The notes beneath the pieces were generated by a model, which made no database searches, was not told where the DNA came from, and was given only the letters and a program-made list of their open reading frames with translations. DNA of 6,258 bases, from NCBI GenBank assembly GCA_016209865.1, contig JACQVL010000351.1, forward strand, positions 1 through 6,258, written 5' to 3'. The position numbers and the translations under genes are program-made. The stretch comes from Candidatus Latescibacterota bacterium (GTDB taxonomy: Bacteria; JAAXHH01; JACQVL01). Below, piece by piece: positions 1 to 5,975 of this stretch; the stretch's first letter is position 1, and every line of letters starts with the position of its first letter.

Positions 1-2238
1 ATCATCCCGGAGGACGCGGTCATCACGAAAGTCGCCGGCCGGTACAAGATCACCCGCGCCCTGCAGGTGCCGGGCGGCTCCGGCCGGTTCACGACCGCTC
101 AGGCGCCCGATACCCAGGCGCCGGTCATCCTCTCCGGCCCGACGATCACCGGCCAGACCGCCGCGTCGGTGACGATCCAGTGGACGACGGATGAACTGTC
201 GACGAGCATCGTCGATTATGGCACGGGCGGCGTCACGAACCAGCGGCAGGAGGACGGGACGCTCGTCACGACCCACGCGCTCACCCTGACCAACCTGTCG
301 GCCGCGACCGTCTACAGCTACCTCGTCAGTTCGACCGACCCGAGCAACAACGGCCCGTCGCAGAGCGCGCAGGCGGTCGTCCAGACGGCCGCTCAGGCGG
401 ACGTCACCCCGCCGACGATCAGCGGGGTGGGGGCCACCAGTTCGTACATCAGCGTCTCAGACGGGACGACCGGGACGATCACCTGGACGACGAACGAGCC
501 GGCCAACAGCGTCGTTGAATTCGGGACGACCTCGGCGTTAGGCCAGACGAAGTCGGTCAGCGAAGCTGTCGCGTCACACACCGTGACGATTACCCGGATG
601 ACGCCGGGGTCAACCTACTTCTATCGGGTGCAGTCCACGGATCAATCCGGCAACGGGCCGACGCAGAGCAGTATCGCCAGCTTCGCGGCGGCCAACACGG
701 CGGACACCACCCCGCCGGTGCTCACGGCGGTGAGTACGACCGGGACGACCCACAACCTGGTGTCGGTGTCGTGGACGACGGACGAACCGGCGACGAGCAT
801 CCTCCGGGTGTTCCAGACCGGGACGACGGACACGGTGACGGTGGGCAGCGGCGCCCTGGTGACCTCGCACACCCTGTCTGTGACGGACACAACGAAGATC
901 AGACCGAGCACCGGGTATACCCTCATCGTCGAGTCGGCGGACGCCAGGAACAACGTCGGCGCCAGCTCGACGACGGTGACGACGGCCGCCGGGGCGGATG
1001 TCACCCCGCCGTCGGCGCCCGCGACGGTGACCGCCACGCCGGGGAGCGAGCAGGTGCTCGTGACCTGGAGCGCGGTGGCGGATGCGGACCTGGCCGGGTA
1101 TGATGTGTTCCAGAACAGCATCCAGGTCGTCTCCGGCCTCACCACCACGACGTACACCGCCACCGGGCTGACGAACGGGACGGCGTACACGTACCAGATC
1201 AAGGCGGCGGATTTGGCGGGCAACCGGAGCAGCTTGTCGCCCAGCGCGTCGGCCACGCCATCCGCCGCGCAGGCGCCCACGAAGCCGACCCCGATCGGGA
1301 CGTACGTCAACACCCCACCGGGGGCCGGGACGCAGGTGGATATCGTGTCGCTCCAGCCCATCTTAGTGATCGGGAACGCCACCCCGGTCGCCGGCCGGCC
1401 ACGACCGACGTACACGTTCGCGGTCTACGGGGATTCCCTGTTGACGACGCTCATCATCTCGGTGTCGGGGATTGTGCAGAGTGACTCAGCAGGCAACCCG
1501 ACGCACTGGCAGGTCGTCAACCCGGCGCTGCCGGGCGGCATCGCCCTACTCGACAGCACCCGGTATTACTGGCGGTCGCGGGCGAACGACACGGTGACGG
1601 ACGGGGCGTGGTCGGACAAAGCGACCTTCTTCACCAGCAGCGCCAAGCCGGTGGGAGTCGAGCTGGCCAGCTTCACGGCGGCGGACGACCGGGGCGTGGT
1701 GACGGTGCAGTGGCGGACGTTCGCGTCGGCCGGGATCGCGGGATTCCACGTGTATCGCAGCCTGAATGCTCAGGGAACGTTCGACCGGCTGACGGCCAGC
1801 CTGCTGACCGGCCGGCAGGGGCAGTACGAGTACCGGGATCAGACCGTGGGGGTGAACGCCACGTACTACTACCAACTGGAGGCGGTGAGTCCGAACGGGA
1901 CGCGGGAGCGGTTCGGGCCGATCGCGGTGCGGGTGACGCCGCCCGCGGCCTACCGGCTGAGCCAGAACGCGCCCAACCCGTTCAACCCGACGACAACGAT
2001 CCGGTATGAGCTGCCGCGGCCGGGCCAGGTGCGGCTGACGGTGTACAACCTGCTCGGCCAGGAAGTCGTCACGCTCGTCGACGCGCAGCAGGAGGCCGGG
2101 TTCCACACCGTCCAGTGGACCGGGCTGAACGCGGCGCGTCAGCGGGTGGCCAGCGGGGTGTACTTCTACCGGCTGACCGTCCAGGGCGCGGCCCGGACAG
2201 CGTTCACCAGCGTCAAGAAGATGTTGTTGTTGAAGTAA
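1..2238 (+). CDS. Surface/secreted FN3-repeat protein with T9SS-type C-terminal sorting domain (5' partial)
   Basis: The frame is open from base 1 to TAA at 2236-2238, giving 745 visible residues. The GTG at 67 has no ribosome site and the frame is open before it, so the true start lies upstream. Seen: three related modules opening with D-x-x-PP or D-x-x-AP (about residues 37, 134 and 235). Each has a WTT-D/N-E strand (residues 61, 162 and 258). A canonical FN3 domain follows from about 333 to 420. A divergent Ig/FN3-like module covers about 424-545 (RYYWRSRAND... FFTSS), and another FN3-like module about 549-647 (GFHVYRS... YYYQLEAVS). The C-terminus (651-745) has NAPNPFNPTTTIRYELP, YNLLGQEV and GVYFYRL, and ends in a basic KK-MLLLK tail. 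In known families this is the T9SS type A / FlgD-Ig-like domain, which is recognised for outer-membrane translocation. The visible part has no cysteine and is rich in Thr and Ser. Inferred role: export, then surface adhesion or scaffolding. Any catalytic domain would lie upstream; the function is otherwise unknown. Confidence 0.93.
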   Translation: MIPEDAVITKVAGRYKITRALQVPGGSGRFTTAQAPDTQAPVILSGPTITGQTAASVTIQWTTDELSTSIVDYGTGGVTNQRQEDGTLVTTHALTLTNLSAATVYSYLVSSTDPSNNGPSQSAQAVVQTAAQADVTPPTISGVGATSSYISVSDGTTGTITWTTNEPANSVVEFGTTSALGQTKSVSEAVASHTVTITRMTPGSTYFYRVQSTDQSGNGPTQSSIASFAAANTADTTPPVLTAVSTTGTTHNLVSVSWTTDEPATSILRVFQTGTTDTVTVGSGALVTSHTLSVTDTTKIRPSTGYTLIVESADARNNVGASSTTVTTAAGADVTPPSAPATVTATPGSEQVLVTWSAVADADLAGYDVFQNSIQVVSGLTTTTYTATGLTNGTAYTYQIKAADLAGNRSSLSPSASATPSAAQAPTKPTPIGTYVNTPPGAGTQVDIVSLQPILVIGNATPVAGRPRPTYTFAVYGDSLLTTLIISVSGIVQSDSAGNPTHWQVVNPALPGGIALLDSTRYYWRSRANDTVTDGAWSDKATFFTSSAKPVGVELASFTAADDRGVVTVQWRTFASAGIAGFHVYRSLNAQGTFDRLTASLLTGRQGQYEYRDQTVGVNATYYYQLEAVSPNGTRERFGPIAVRVTPPAAYRLSQNAPNPFNPTTTIRYELPRPGQVRLTVYNLLGQEVVTLVDAQQEAGFHTVQWTGLNAARQRVASGVYFYRLTVQGAARTAFTSVKKMLLLK

Positions 2239-2246
2239 CCCGTTCC

Positions 2247-2362
2247 CCCTCACTATCCCCCCGGCCCCCTGTCTCTCCCACGAGGGGAGAGACAGGGGGA
2301 GTCCTCAATGGGCACGGGTGTCTCCCCTCTCCCCGCCGTGGGAGAGGGGCCGGGGGTGAGGG
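2247..2362. repeat. G/C-rich double-hairpin intergenic repeat
   Basis: The element is bounded by CCCTCAC (2247-2253) and GTGAGGG (2356-2362). The outer arms continue as CCCCCGGCCCC (2258-2268) and GGGGCCGGGGG (2346-2356). Inside are two hairpins. The first is a perfect 15-bp stem (2265-2279 with 2285-2299, 5-base loop). The second is a perfect 10-bp stem (2324-2333 with 2340-2349, 6-base loop). Neither is followed by a T run, so I do not call them terminators. Read on the minus strand the right part gives a TLTPGPSP-type peptide. From memory, such peptides recur as spurious proteins in many high-GC genomes, which fits a dispersed repeat. A role in protecting the 3' end of the upstream mRNA is possible but unproven. 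Confidence 0.8.
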
Positions 2363-2383
2363 TCATGCAGGCGGACTTTTGGC

Positions 2384-2427
2384 ACAACACGCCATTGGGC
2401 TCAGGCTCAGTGGCGTGTTGTTGTTTT
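2384..2427 (+). terminator. Intrinsic terminator of the surface-protein gene
   Basis: ACAACACGCCA (2384-2394) pairs perfectly with TGGCGTGTTGT (2411-2421). The stem extends inward to 2400/2405 with two G-T wobbles, giving about 17 pairs closed by the 4-base loop TCAG. The 3' side runs into TGTTTT, so a T-rich tail follows the stem. It sits 145 bases after the stop of the surface-protein gene and ahead of the thrS promoter, so it should separate the two transcription units. The reverse strand has no comparable T tract, so it appears to work in one direction only. Confidence 0.75.
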
Positions 2428-2495
2428 GAGGTCATTCTTCTTCGATTTGTCATTCCCGCGCAAACGGGAATCCATTGGTGTGAAGTAATTTTTTA

Positions 2496-2524
2496 TTGAC
2501 AAGGATTTTATAACGTATTATTTT
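2496..2524 (+). promoter_or_regulatory. Predicted sigma70-type promoter for thrS operon
   Basis: A perfect -35 TTGACA (2496-2501) is followed by a 17-base spacer and TATTTT (2519-2524), which matches 4 of 6 bases of TATAAT. A better -10 match, TATTAT (2516-2521), leaves only 14 bases and is less likely. The site lies in the AT-rich core of the inverted-repeat element, downstream of the terminator at 2384-2427. Transcription would start near 2531 and give a leader of about 150 bases before the thrS GTG. The consensus is that of the housekeeping sigma factor in most bacteria. If the host is a true Bacteroidota its promoter consensus would differ, and this call would weaken. Confidence 0.6.
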
Positions 2525-2551
2525 TAACAAACTCATGATTTTCCATAACGT
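2504..2551 (+). promoter_or_regulatory. Direct repeat around the thrS promoter, possible operator pair
   Basis: GATTTTATAACGT (2504-2516) and GATTTTCCATAACGT (2537-2551) are the same sequence apart from two inserted bases, 33-35 bp apart. The first copy lies in the spacer between the -35 and -10 boxes. The second lies just past the expected start point near 2531. This arrangement suits a dimeric repressor or a duplicated site, but in a very AT-rich stretch it could also arise by chance. No regulator gene is in the window. Confidence 0.25.
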
Positions 2552-2611
2552 GCGCATCCGCCCTGCTTCTCGTTTGAAAGTCACGTCATGGATTCCCGTT
2601 CCCTGCTCCGC

Positions 2612-2656
2612 TTTCGCGAGGACAAGTTTCGTGAGGGCCGGTTTCGCGGGAATGAC
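2612..2656 (+). repeat. Three 15-bp tandem units in the right arm of the pre-thrS element
   Basis: Units start at exactly 15-base steps: TTTCGCGAGGACAAG (2612), TTTCGTGAGGGCCGG (2627) and TTTCGCGGGAATGAC (2642). The period is five codons, so the frame stays open into thrS (FREDK, FREGR, FRGND). The left arm of the element has no such expansion, which makes the two arms unequal in length. Confidence 0.65.
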
Positions 2657-2668
2657 AATTCGGCCTGT

Positions 2669-2674
2669 GAGGAG
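2669..2674 (+). promoter_or_regulatory. Ribosome binding site that fixes the thrS GTG start
   Basis: GAGGAG lies 9 bases before GTG 2684. The competing in-frame ATG at 2588 lies in the repeat arm, has no purine-rich site ahead of it, and would add 32 residues that ThrRS proteins lack. The site begins only 7 bases after the end of the repeat element. Confidence 0.8.
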
Positions 2675-2683
2675 TGTGTTCGC

Positions 2684-4615
2684 GTGAGTACGGTTCGTGT
2701 CACCCTCCCGGATGGGAAGCATCTGGACGTGCCGTCCGGTTCCACGGTCGCTGACGTCGCCCGGCAGATCGGGCCGCGGCTCGCCCGCGAGGCCCTGGCG
2801 GCGCGAGTGGACGGCCAGGCCGTCGATCTGTCGCACCGGCTCGACCAGGATGCGGCCCTCGCAATCCTCACGTTCGACGACCCGGCTGGCCGGGATGTGT
2901 ACTGGCATAGCTCCACCCACCTGATGGCCCAGGCGGTCAAGGAACTCTTCCCCGAGACCCAGTTGACGATCGGCCCACCGATCGCGGACGGGTTCTACTA
3001 CGACTTCGACAAGCCGGAGCCGTTCTCCCTGGAAGACCTGGAACGGATCGAGGGGCGGATGGCTGAGCTGGCCGCCGCCGACCTCCCCATCGTCCGGCGG
3101 ACGGTGTCCCGTGAGGACGCGCGGGCGCTCTTCAGCCAGCGTGGGGAACACTACAAAGTGGAGATGCTCGACGAGTTCGACCCGTCCGAGGTCATCAGTA
3201 CGTACGAGCAGGGGGAGTTCATCGACCTCTGCCGCGGGCCGCACGTCCCGTCGACCGGCCGGATCAAAGCGTTCAAACTGTTGAGCGTGGCGGGGGCGTA
3301 CTGGCGGGGAGATGAGCACAACAAGATGCTCCAGCGGATCTACGGGGTGTCGTACCCCGACCGCGCGCAGCTCGACGAGCACCTCCAGCGTCTCGAAGAG
3401 GCCCAGCGCCGGGATCACCGGAAGCTGGGGCGGGAGCTCGGCCTGTTCATGTTCCACCCGTTCGCGCCCGCCTCCCCGTTCTTCTTCCCCAAGGGGGCGC
3501 GGGTCTACAATACCTTAGTGGATTATGTCCGCGGGCTGTACCAGCGGTACGGCTATGAAGAAGTCATCACCCCGCTGATCTACGAGGCCGGGCTGTGGAA
3601 GATTTCCGGGCACTACGAGCACTTCTGGGAGGAGATGTTCACGATTCACGCGGATGAGCGGGAGTACGCCGCCAAGGCGATGAACTGTCCGAGCCATTGC
3701 CTGATGTACGCGGCCAACCACCACTCCTACCGCGAACTCCCCATCCGGTACGCGGACTTCGCCCGGCTGCACCGGTACGAGCGCTCCGGCGTGACGGCCG
3801 GGCTGATGCGCGTCCGGTCGTTCTCGCAGGACGACGCGCACATCTTCTGCCGTCTCGACCAGATTCAGACCGAAATCCAGAGCTTCATGGAGATGCTCAA
3901 CAACACGTATACGATGCTGGGGTTCGAGGACGTGCAGGTCTACCTCTCCACCCGCCCGCCCAAGCGTGCGGGTACGGATGACGTCTGGGATCGCGCCGAA
4001 TCCACTCTGGCGAACGTCCTCCACGCGCTCAACATCGCGTATGAGGTCAAGCCGGGCGAGGGGGCGTTCTACGGGCCGAAGGTGGATATCGACGTGAACG
4101 ATGCACTGAAGCGGCCGTGGCAGTTGGGCACGGTGCAGCTCGATTTCAACATGCCGGAGCAGTTCCAATTGGAGTACGTGACCGAGACCGGGGCCCCTGC
4201 CCGTCCGGCGATGATCCACCGGGCGATGCTCGGCAGCCTGGAACGGTTCTTGGGCGTCTACATCGAGCACTGCGCGGGCGCGTTCCCGACGTGGCTCGCG
4301 CCGGTGCAGGTCGTCATCATGAGCATCTCGGCGCGACAGGCCGACTATACCACCCGGGTCGCCTGCCGGCTGGACGGGGCGGGACTGCGCGTGGAGACCG
4401 ACCTGCGGAATGAAAAAGTGGGCTTTAAGGTGCGCGACGCGGAGACGCAGAAGGTGCCGTACATGCTCATCGCGGGCGATCGGGAAGTCGCCTCAGAGAC
4501 CGTCTCCGTCCGCAAGCACGGCCAGGGCGATCTGGGCAGCATGCGCGTCGACGAGTTCCTCAGCCACATTCAGACGGAACTCGCTCCGCTCACTGCCGCA
4601 GGCAGGAGGGCCTGA
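2684..4615 (+). CDS. thrS: Threonyl-tRNA synthetase
   Basis: This cytosolic class II synthetase charges tRNA-Thr using ATP and removes mischarged Ser-tRNA-Thr. From GTG 2684 it has 643 residues, against 642 in E. coli. Domains: an N-terminal TGS-like domain (about 1-63), the editing domain (about 64-230), the catalytic core (about 243-535) and the anticodon-binding domain (about 540-643). The editing-site residues are present: H75 and H79 in HSSTH, and C183 and H187 in CRGPH. The zinc ligands are C335 (MNCPSH), H386 (QDDAH) and H512 (MIHRAMLGS). All these positions are one more than the E. coli numbers, which supports both the identity and the start. Motif 2 reads LHRYERSGVTAGLMRVRSF. It is the first gene of the cluster; infC follows after 85 bases. 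The ATG at 2588 is in frame but lies in the repeat arm, and I reject it. I see no T-box in the leader, so control by uncharged tRNA of that kind is unlikely. Confidence 0.98.
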   Translation: MSTVRVTLPDGKHLDVPSGSTVADVARQIGPRLAREALAARVDGQAVDLSHRLDQDAALAILTFDDPAGRDVYWHSSTHLMAQAVKELFPETQLTIGPPIADGFYYDFDKPEPFSLEDLERIEGRMAELAAADLPIVRRTVSREDARALFSQRGEHYKVEMLDEFDPSEVISTYEQGEFIDLCRGPHVPSTGRIKAFKLLSVAGAYWRGDEHNKMLQRIYGVSYPDRAQLDEHLQRLEEAQRRDHRKLGRELGLFMFHPFAPASPFFFPKGARVYNTLVDYVRGLYQRYGYEEVITPLIYEAGLWKISGHYEHFWEEMFTIHADEREYAAKAMNCPSHCLMYAANHHSYRELPIRYADFARLHRYERSGVTAGLMRVRSFSQDDAHIFCRLDQIQTEIQSFMEMLNNTYTMLGFEDVQVYLSTRPPKRAGTDDVWDRAESTLANVLHALNIAYEVKPGEGAFYGPKVDIDVNDALKRPWQLGTVQLDFNMPEQFQLEYVTETGAPARPAMIHRAMLGSLERFLGVYIEHCAGAFPTWLAPVQVVIMSISARQADYTTRVACRLDGAGLRVETDLRNEKVGFKVRDAETQKVPYMLIAGDREVASETVSVRKHGQGDLGSMRVDEFLSHIQTELAPLTAAGRRA

Positions 4616-4684
4616 CCGGAGGTGTGAAGACTGGCGTCGTGTGAATCACGTAGACCATCACGTTCAAGCGGAGCTCTACGCCCC

Positions 4685-4692
4685 AGGAGGTG
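4685..4692 (+). promoter_or_regulatory. Strong ribosome binding site for the ATT-initiated infC
   Basis: AGGAGGTG is a perfect 8-base match to the usual 16S anti-Shine-Dalgarno end (CACCUCCU). It ends 8 bases before ATT 4701. The other in-frame candidates fit worse: GTG 4641 is upstream of it, ATC 4695 is only 2 bases away, and GTG 4722 is 29 bases away. Confidence 0.8.
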
Positions 4693-4700
4693 TCATCGCT

Positions 4701-5213
4701 ATTTTAAAACGACCGAGCCGAGTGAACACACAGATTCGTGTCCCCCAGGTGCGTGTGATCGGGGCGGATGGCTCCCAGATCGGCATCATGGACACGAGAG
4801 ACGCGCTCCGCATGGCCGAGGAAGGCGAGCTCGACCTGGTGGAGGTGGCTCCTGATTCGCGTCCGCCCGTCTGTCGCATCATGGATTACGGGAAGTATAA
4901 GTACGAGCAAAGCAAACGGATCAAGGAATCCCGGAAGAAACAGCACGTGATGCAGCTCAAGGAGGTTCGTCTCAAATCCCCCAAGATCAGCGATCACGAC
5001 TTCGAGTACCGCGCCGATCAGGCGCGCGAGTTCCTGAAGGAAGGGAACAAGGTCAAGGTGACCATACGATTCTGGGGACGCGAGATGGCCCACATGGAGT
5101 TGGGGACGCAGAAACTGAATCGGATGGCCAGCCTCCTGGCGGATGTCGGCACGATCGAACAGTCCCCCAAGCTCGAAGGGCGGAGCATGTCGATCGTGTT
5201 CATGCCGAAGTGA
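4701..5213 (+). CDS. infC: Translation initiation factor IF-3 (ATT start)
   Basis: IF3 binds the 30S subunit, keeps it apart from 50S and checks the start codon and initiator tRNA. From ATT 4701 the protein has 170 residues (about 180 in E. coli). It begins LKRPSRVNTQIR, close to the usual IF3 N-terminus. The N-domain covers about 1-68, with the signature PPVCRIMDYGKYKYE starting at residue 55. A lysine/arginine-rich linker (KRIKESRKKQ) follows, then the C-domain to residue 170 with GREMAH (R127) and EGRSMSIVFMPK. AUU starts are a known trait of infC in E. coli and Bacillus: IF3 rejects non-AUG codons, so the factor represses its own synthesis. The sequence supports the same loop here. GTG 4641 is in frame, but the nearest GGAGGTG is 16 bases upstream of it and it would add 20 atypical residues. 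GTG 4722 has no ribosome site. rpmI starts 18 bases after the stop. Confidence 0.97.
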   Translation: MLKRPSRVNTQIRVPQVRVIGADGSQIGIMDTRDALRMAEEGELDLVEVAPDSRPPVCRIMDYGKYKYEQSKRIKESRKKQHVMQLKEVRLKSPKISDHDFEYRADQAREFLKEGNKVKVTIRFWGREMAHMELGTQKLNRMASLLADVGTIEQSPKLEGRSMSIVFMPK

Positions 5214-5231
5214 TCGAACGAGGAGTCACGC

Positions 5232-5429
5232 ATGCCGAAGATGAAGACCTTACAGGCCGCAGCCAAGCGGTTCAAGAAGACGGCGTCAGGGAAGTATAAA
5301 CGGTATGGGGCGTTTGCCACCCATCTGATGACGGGCAAATCGAGCAAACGCAGGCGGAACCTGCGCCGTGCGAAGATGGTGAGCCAGCCGAACGCGAAGA
5401 AAGTCGCGCACCTGCTCCCGTACGCGTAG
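5232..5429 (+). CDS. rpmI: 50S ribosomal protein L35
   Basis: This is a small basic protein of the large ribosomal subunit. It has 65 residues, the same as E. coli L35. It starts MPKMKT, carries AAKRFKKT near residues 10-17 and ends LLPYA, all typical of the family. GAGGAG (5220-5225) lies 6 bases before the ATG. It sits between infC and rplT as in most bacteria, and its 18-base gap to infC makes co-transcription nearly certain. In E. coli, L20 represses this gene by binding its leader; I could not recognise an equivalent fold here by eye. Confidence 0.97.
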   Translation: MPKMKTLQAAAKRFKKTASGKYKRYGAFATHLMTGKSSKRRRNLRRAKMVSQPNAKKVAHLLPYA

Positions 5430-5433
5430 GCGG

Positions 5434-5476
5434 CCCCCCTGTCGTCCCCCCGCATGCGGGGGGATATAGAGGGGGG
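5434..5476. repeat. Palindromic G/C repeat between rpmI and rplT
   Basis: TCCCCCCGCATGCGGGGGGA (5445-5464) is a perfect 20-base palindrome. It is enclosed by a second pair, CCCCCCT (5434-5440) with AGGGGGG (5470-5476), across a small internal loop. No T run follows, so it does not look like a terminator. It starts 5 bases after the rpmI stop and ends 12 bases before the rplT ribosome site (5489-5494), which stays outside the stem. On the minus strand it reads [10 protein letters not shown], a peptide of the kind I recall as a common spurious product of dispersed repeats. In RNA it could pause polymerase or set the L35 to L20 ratio; this is inference. Confidence 0.75.
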
Positions 5477-5501
5477 TATCGAATCAACAAAGGAAAGCAC
5501 A

Positions 5502-5855
5502 ATGCCACGAGCAACGAATGCGGTCGCCTCCCGGGAGAGGCGCAAGAAAGTCTTGAAAGCCGCGCGGGGTTACTGGGGCGGGCGGAGCCGCCTGTTTCGG
5601 ACTGCCGAAGAGAGCGTCCATCGCGGCTGGGCGTATGCCTACCGTGATCGTCGTCAGCGCAAGCGGGAGTTCCGCAAGCTCTGGATTACCCGGATTAACG
5701 CCGCAGCGCGGCTGAACGGCATCACCTACGGCCGGTTGATACACGGGCTGAAGTCTGCCCAGGTCGAGATCGATCGCAAGGCGCTCGCCGAGCTGGCGGT
5801 CAACGATGCCGCCGCGTTTAGCGCCGTCGCTGCGGTCGCCAAGTCGCATCTCTAA
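5502..5855 (+). CDS. rplT: 50S ribosomal protein L20
   Basis: L20 binds 23S rRNA early in assembly of the large subunit and in several bacteria represses its own operon. The protein has 117 residues (118 in E. coli). The basic N-terminal extension is [21 protein letters not shown] (first 21 residues, with R, K dense from residue 11); [10 protein letters not shown] follows. The strongly conserved block [20 protein letters not shown] starts at residue 47, and [12 protein letters not shown] lies near the C-terminus. The start is ATG 5502, behind AAAGGA (5489-5494) with 7 bases between. An in-frame ATG at 5454 falls inside the palindromic repeat and would add 16 residues foreign to L20, so I reject it. 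Confidence 0.97.
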   Translation: MPRATNAVASRERRKKVLKAARGYWGGRSRLFRTAEESVHRGWAYAYRDRRQRKREFRKLWITRINAAARLNGITYGRLIHGLKSAQVEIDRKALAELAVNDAAAFSAVAAVAKSHL

Positions 5856-5870
5856 TCTTCCTCCACTCCC

Positions 5871-5975
5871 ACGCGGAAGGCGGGGGTGAGCGTTGGCGAG
5901 AGCGAGAGACGTCATGTCGTCTCAGTGGCGATGATGCCTGCCCTCGTCGATCCTCATGACCCCCCTCTTCCGCGT
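5871..5975. repeat. Inverted repeat in the rplT-pheS gap
   Basis: ACGCGGAAG continuing into GGGGGTGA (5871-5889) is matched in inverted form by TGACCCCCC continuing into CTTCCGCGT (5957-5975). The pair agrees at 16 of 19 positions, with nine consecutive at the outer end. Between the arms is a small hairpin, GAGACG (5906-5911) with CGTCTC (5918-5923). No T tract follows either stem, so transcription could continue into pheS. The arms are far apart (67 bases), so folding in RNA is uncertain. It may be a remnant of the same general class of G/C repeats seen elsewhere in the window. Confidence 0.5.

Larger units (their letters stand above)
2443..2662. repeat. MITE-like or paired inverted repeat with AT-rich core, upstream of thrS
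   Basis: The ends CGATTTGTCATTCCCGCG (2443-2460) and CGCGGGAATGACAATTCG (2645-2662) are inverted copies matching at 17 of 18 positions, 14 of them consecutive. A second inner pair, CGGGAATCCAT (2465-2475) and ATGGATTCCCG (2588-2598), is perfect over 11 bp. Each arm therefore has its own ATTCCCG/CGGGAAT palindrome (2452-2471 and 2592-2653). The core is strikingly AT-rich: only 16 of 70 bases in 2481-2550 are G or C, against a G/C-rich background. The arms resemble the widespread GTCATTCCCGCG...GGGAATCCA family, of which neisserial dRS3 is one example. It encodes no transposase. It could be one non-autonomous element or two independent inverted copies. TTCG occurs on both sides (2441-2444 and 2659-2662), but I do not claim it as a target duplication. 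Confidence 0.7.

Noticed and set aside
642-1415. Minus-strand open frame of 257 codons opposite the FN3 modules
   Set aside because: It mirrors the Thr/Val/Ser-rich coding of the real gene on the other strand, which yields a Val/Ala/Thr-rich shadow. There is no domain and no convincing ribosome site.
2265-2299. The perfect 15-bp hairpin as an intrinsic terminator
   Set aside because: It is followed by AGTCCTCAATG with no T tract. The stem at 2384-2421 with its T-rich tail is the better terminator.
2222-2425. TGTTGTTGTT shared by the surface-gene 3' end (2222-2231) and the terminator (2416-2425)
   Set aside because: One copy encodes the Leu run before the last Lys and the other is the terminator arm and tail. 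The shared run is simple-sequence and needs no common origin.
2525-2683. T-box riboswitch or tRNA-Thr-like operator in the thrS leader
   Set aside because: I found no GGGTGGNACCGCG-like antiterminator core and no leader terminator with a T run. The leader structure is accounted for by the repeat arm.
2450-3457. Long minus-strand open frame of 335 codons across thrS and its upstream gap
   Set aside because: It is antisense to the well-supported thrS, has no recognisable domains, and its end is made of the repeat arms (VIPAKP-type peptide). It is a typical shadow frame in G/C-rich DNA.
4618-4693. Octamer GGAGGTGT present twice in the thrS-infC gap (4618-4625 and 4686-4693)
   Set aside because: The first copy has no usable start at proper spacing: GTG 4624 overlaps it and opens only a six-codon frame. 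It is most likely a chance purine-rich match and not a leader cistron.
4410-4700. Long N-terminal extension of infC from ATG 4410
   Set aside because: It overlaps the 3' end of thrS in another frame, has an Arg/Ser-rich shadow composition and is absent from IF3 proteins. The ATT 4701 start fits better.
5201-5240. CATGCCGAAG occurring at the end of infC and again at the start of rpmI, 30 bases apart
   Set aside because: Both copies encode the expected residues Met-Pro-Lys of their own proteins, so the match is explained by the conserved termini.
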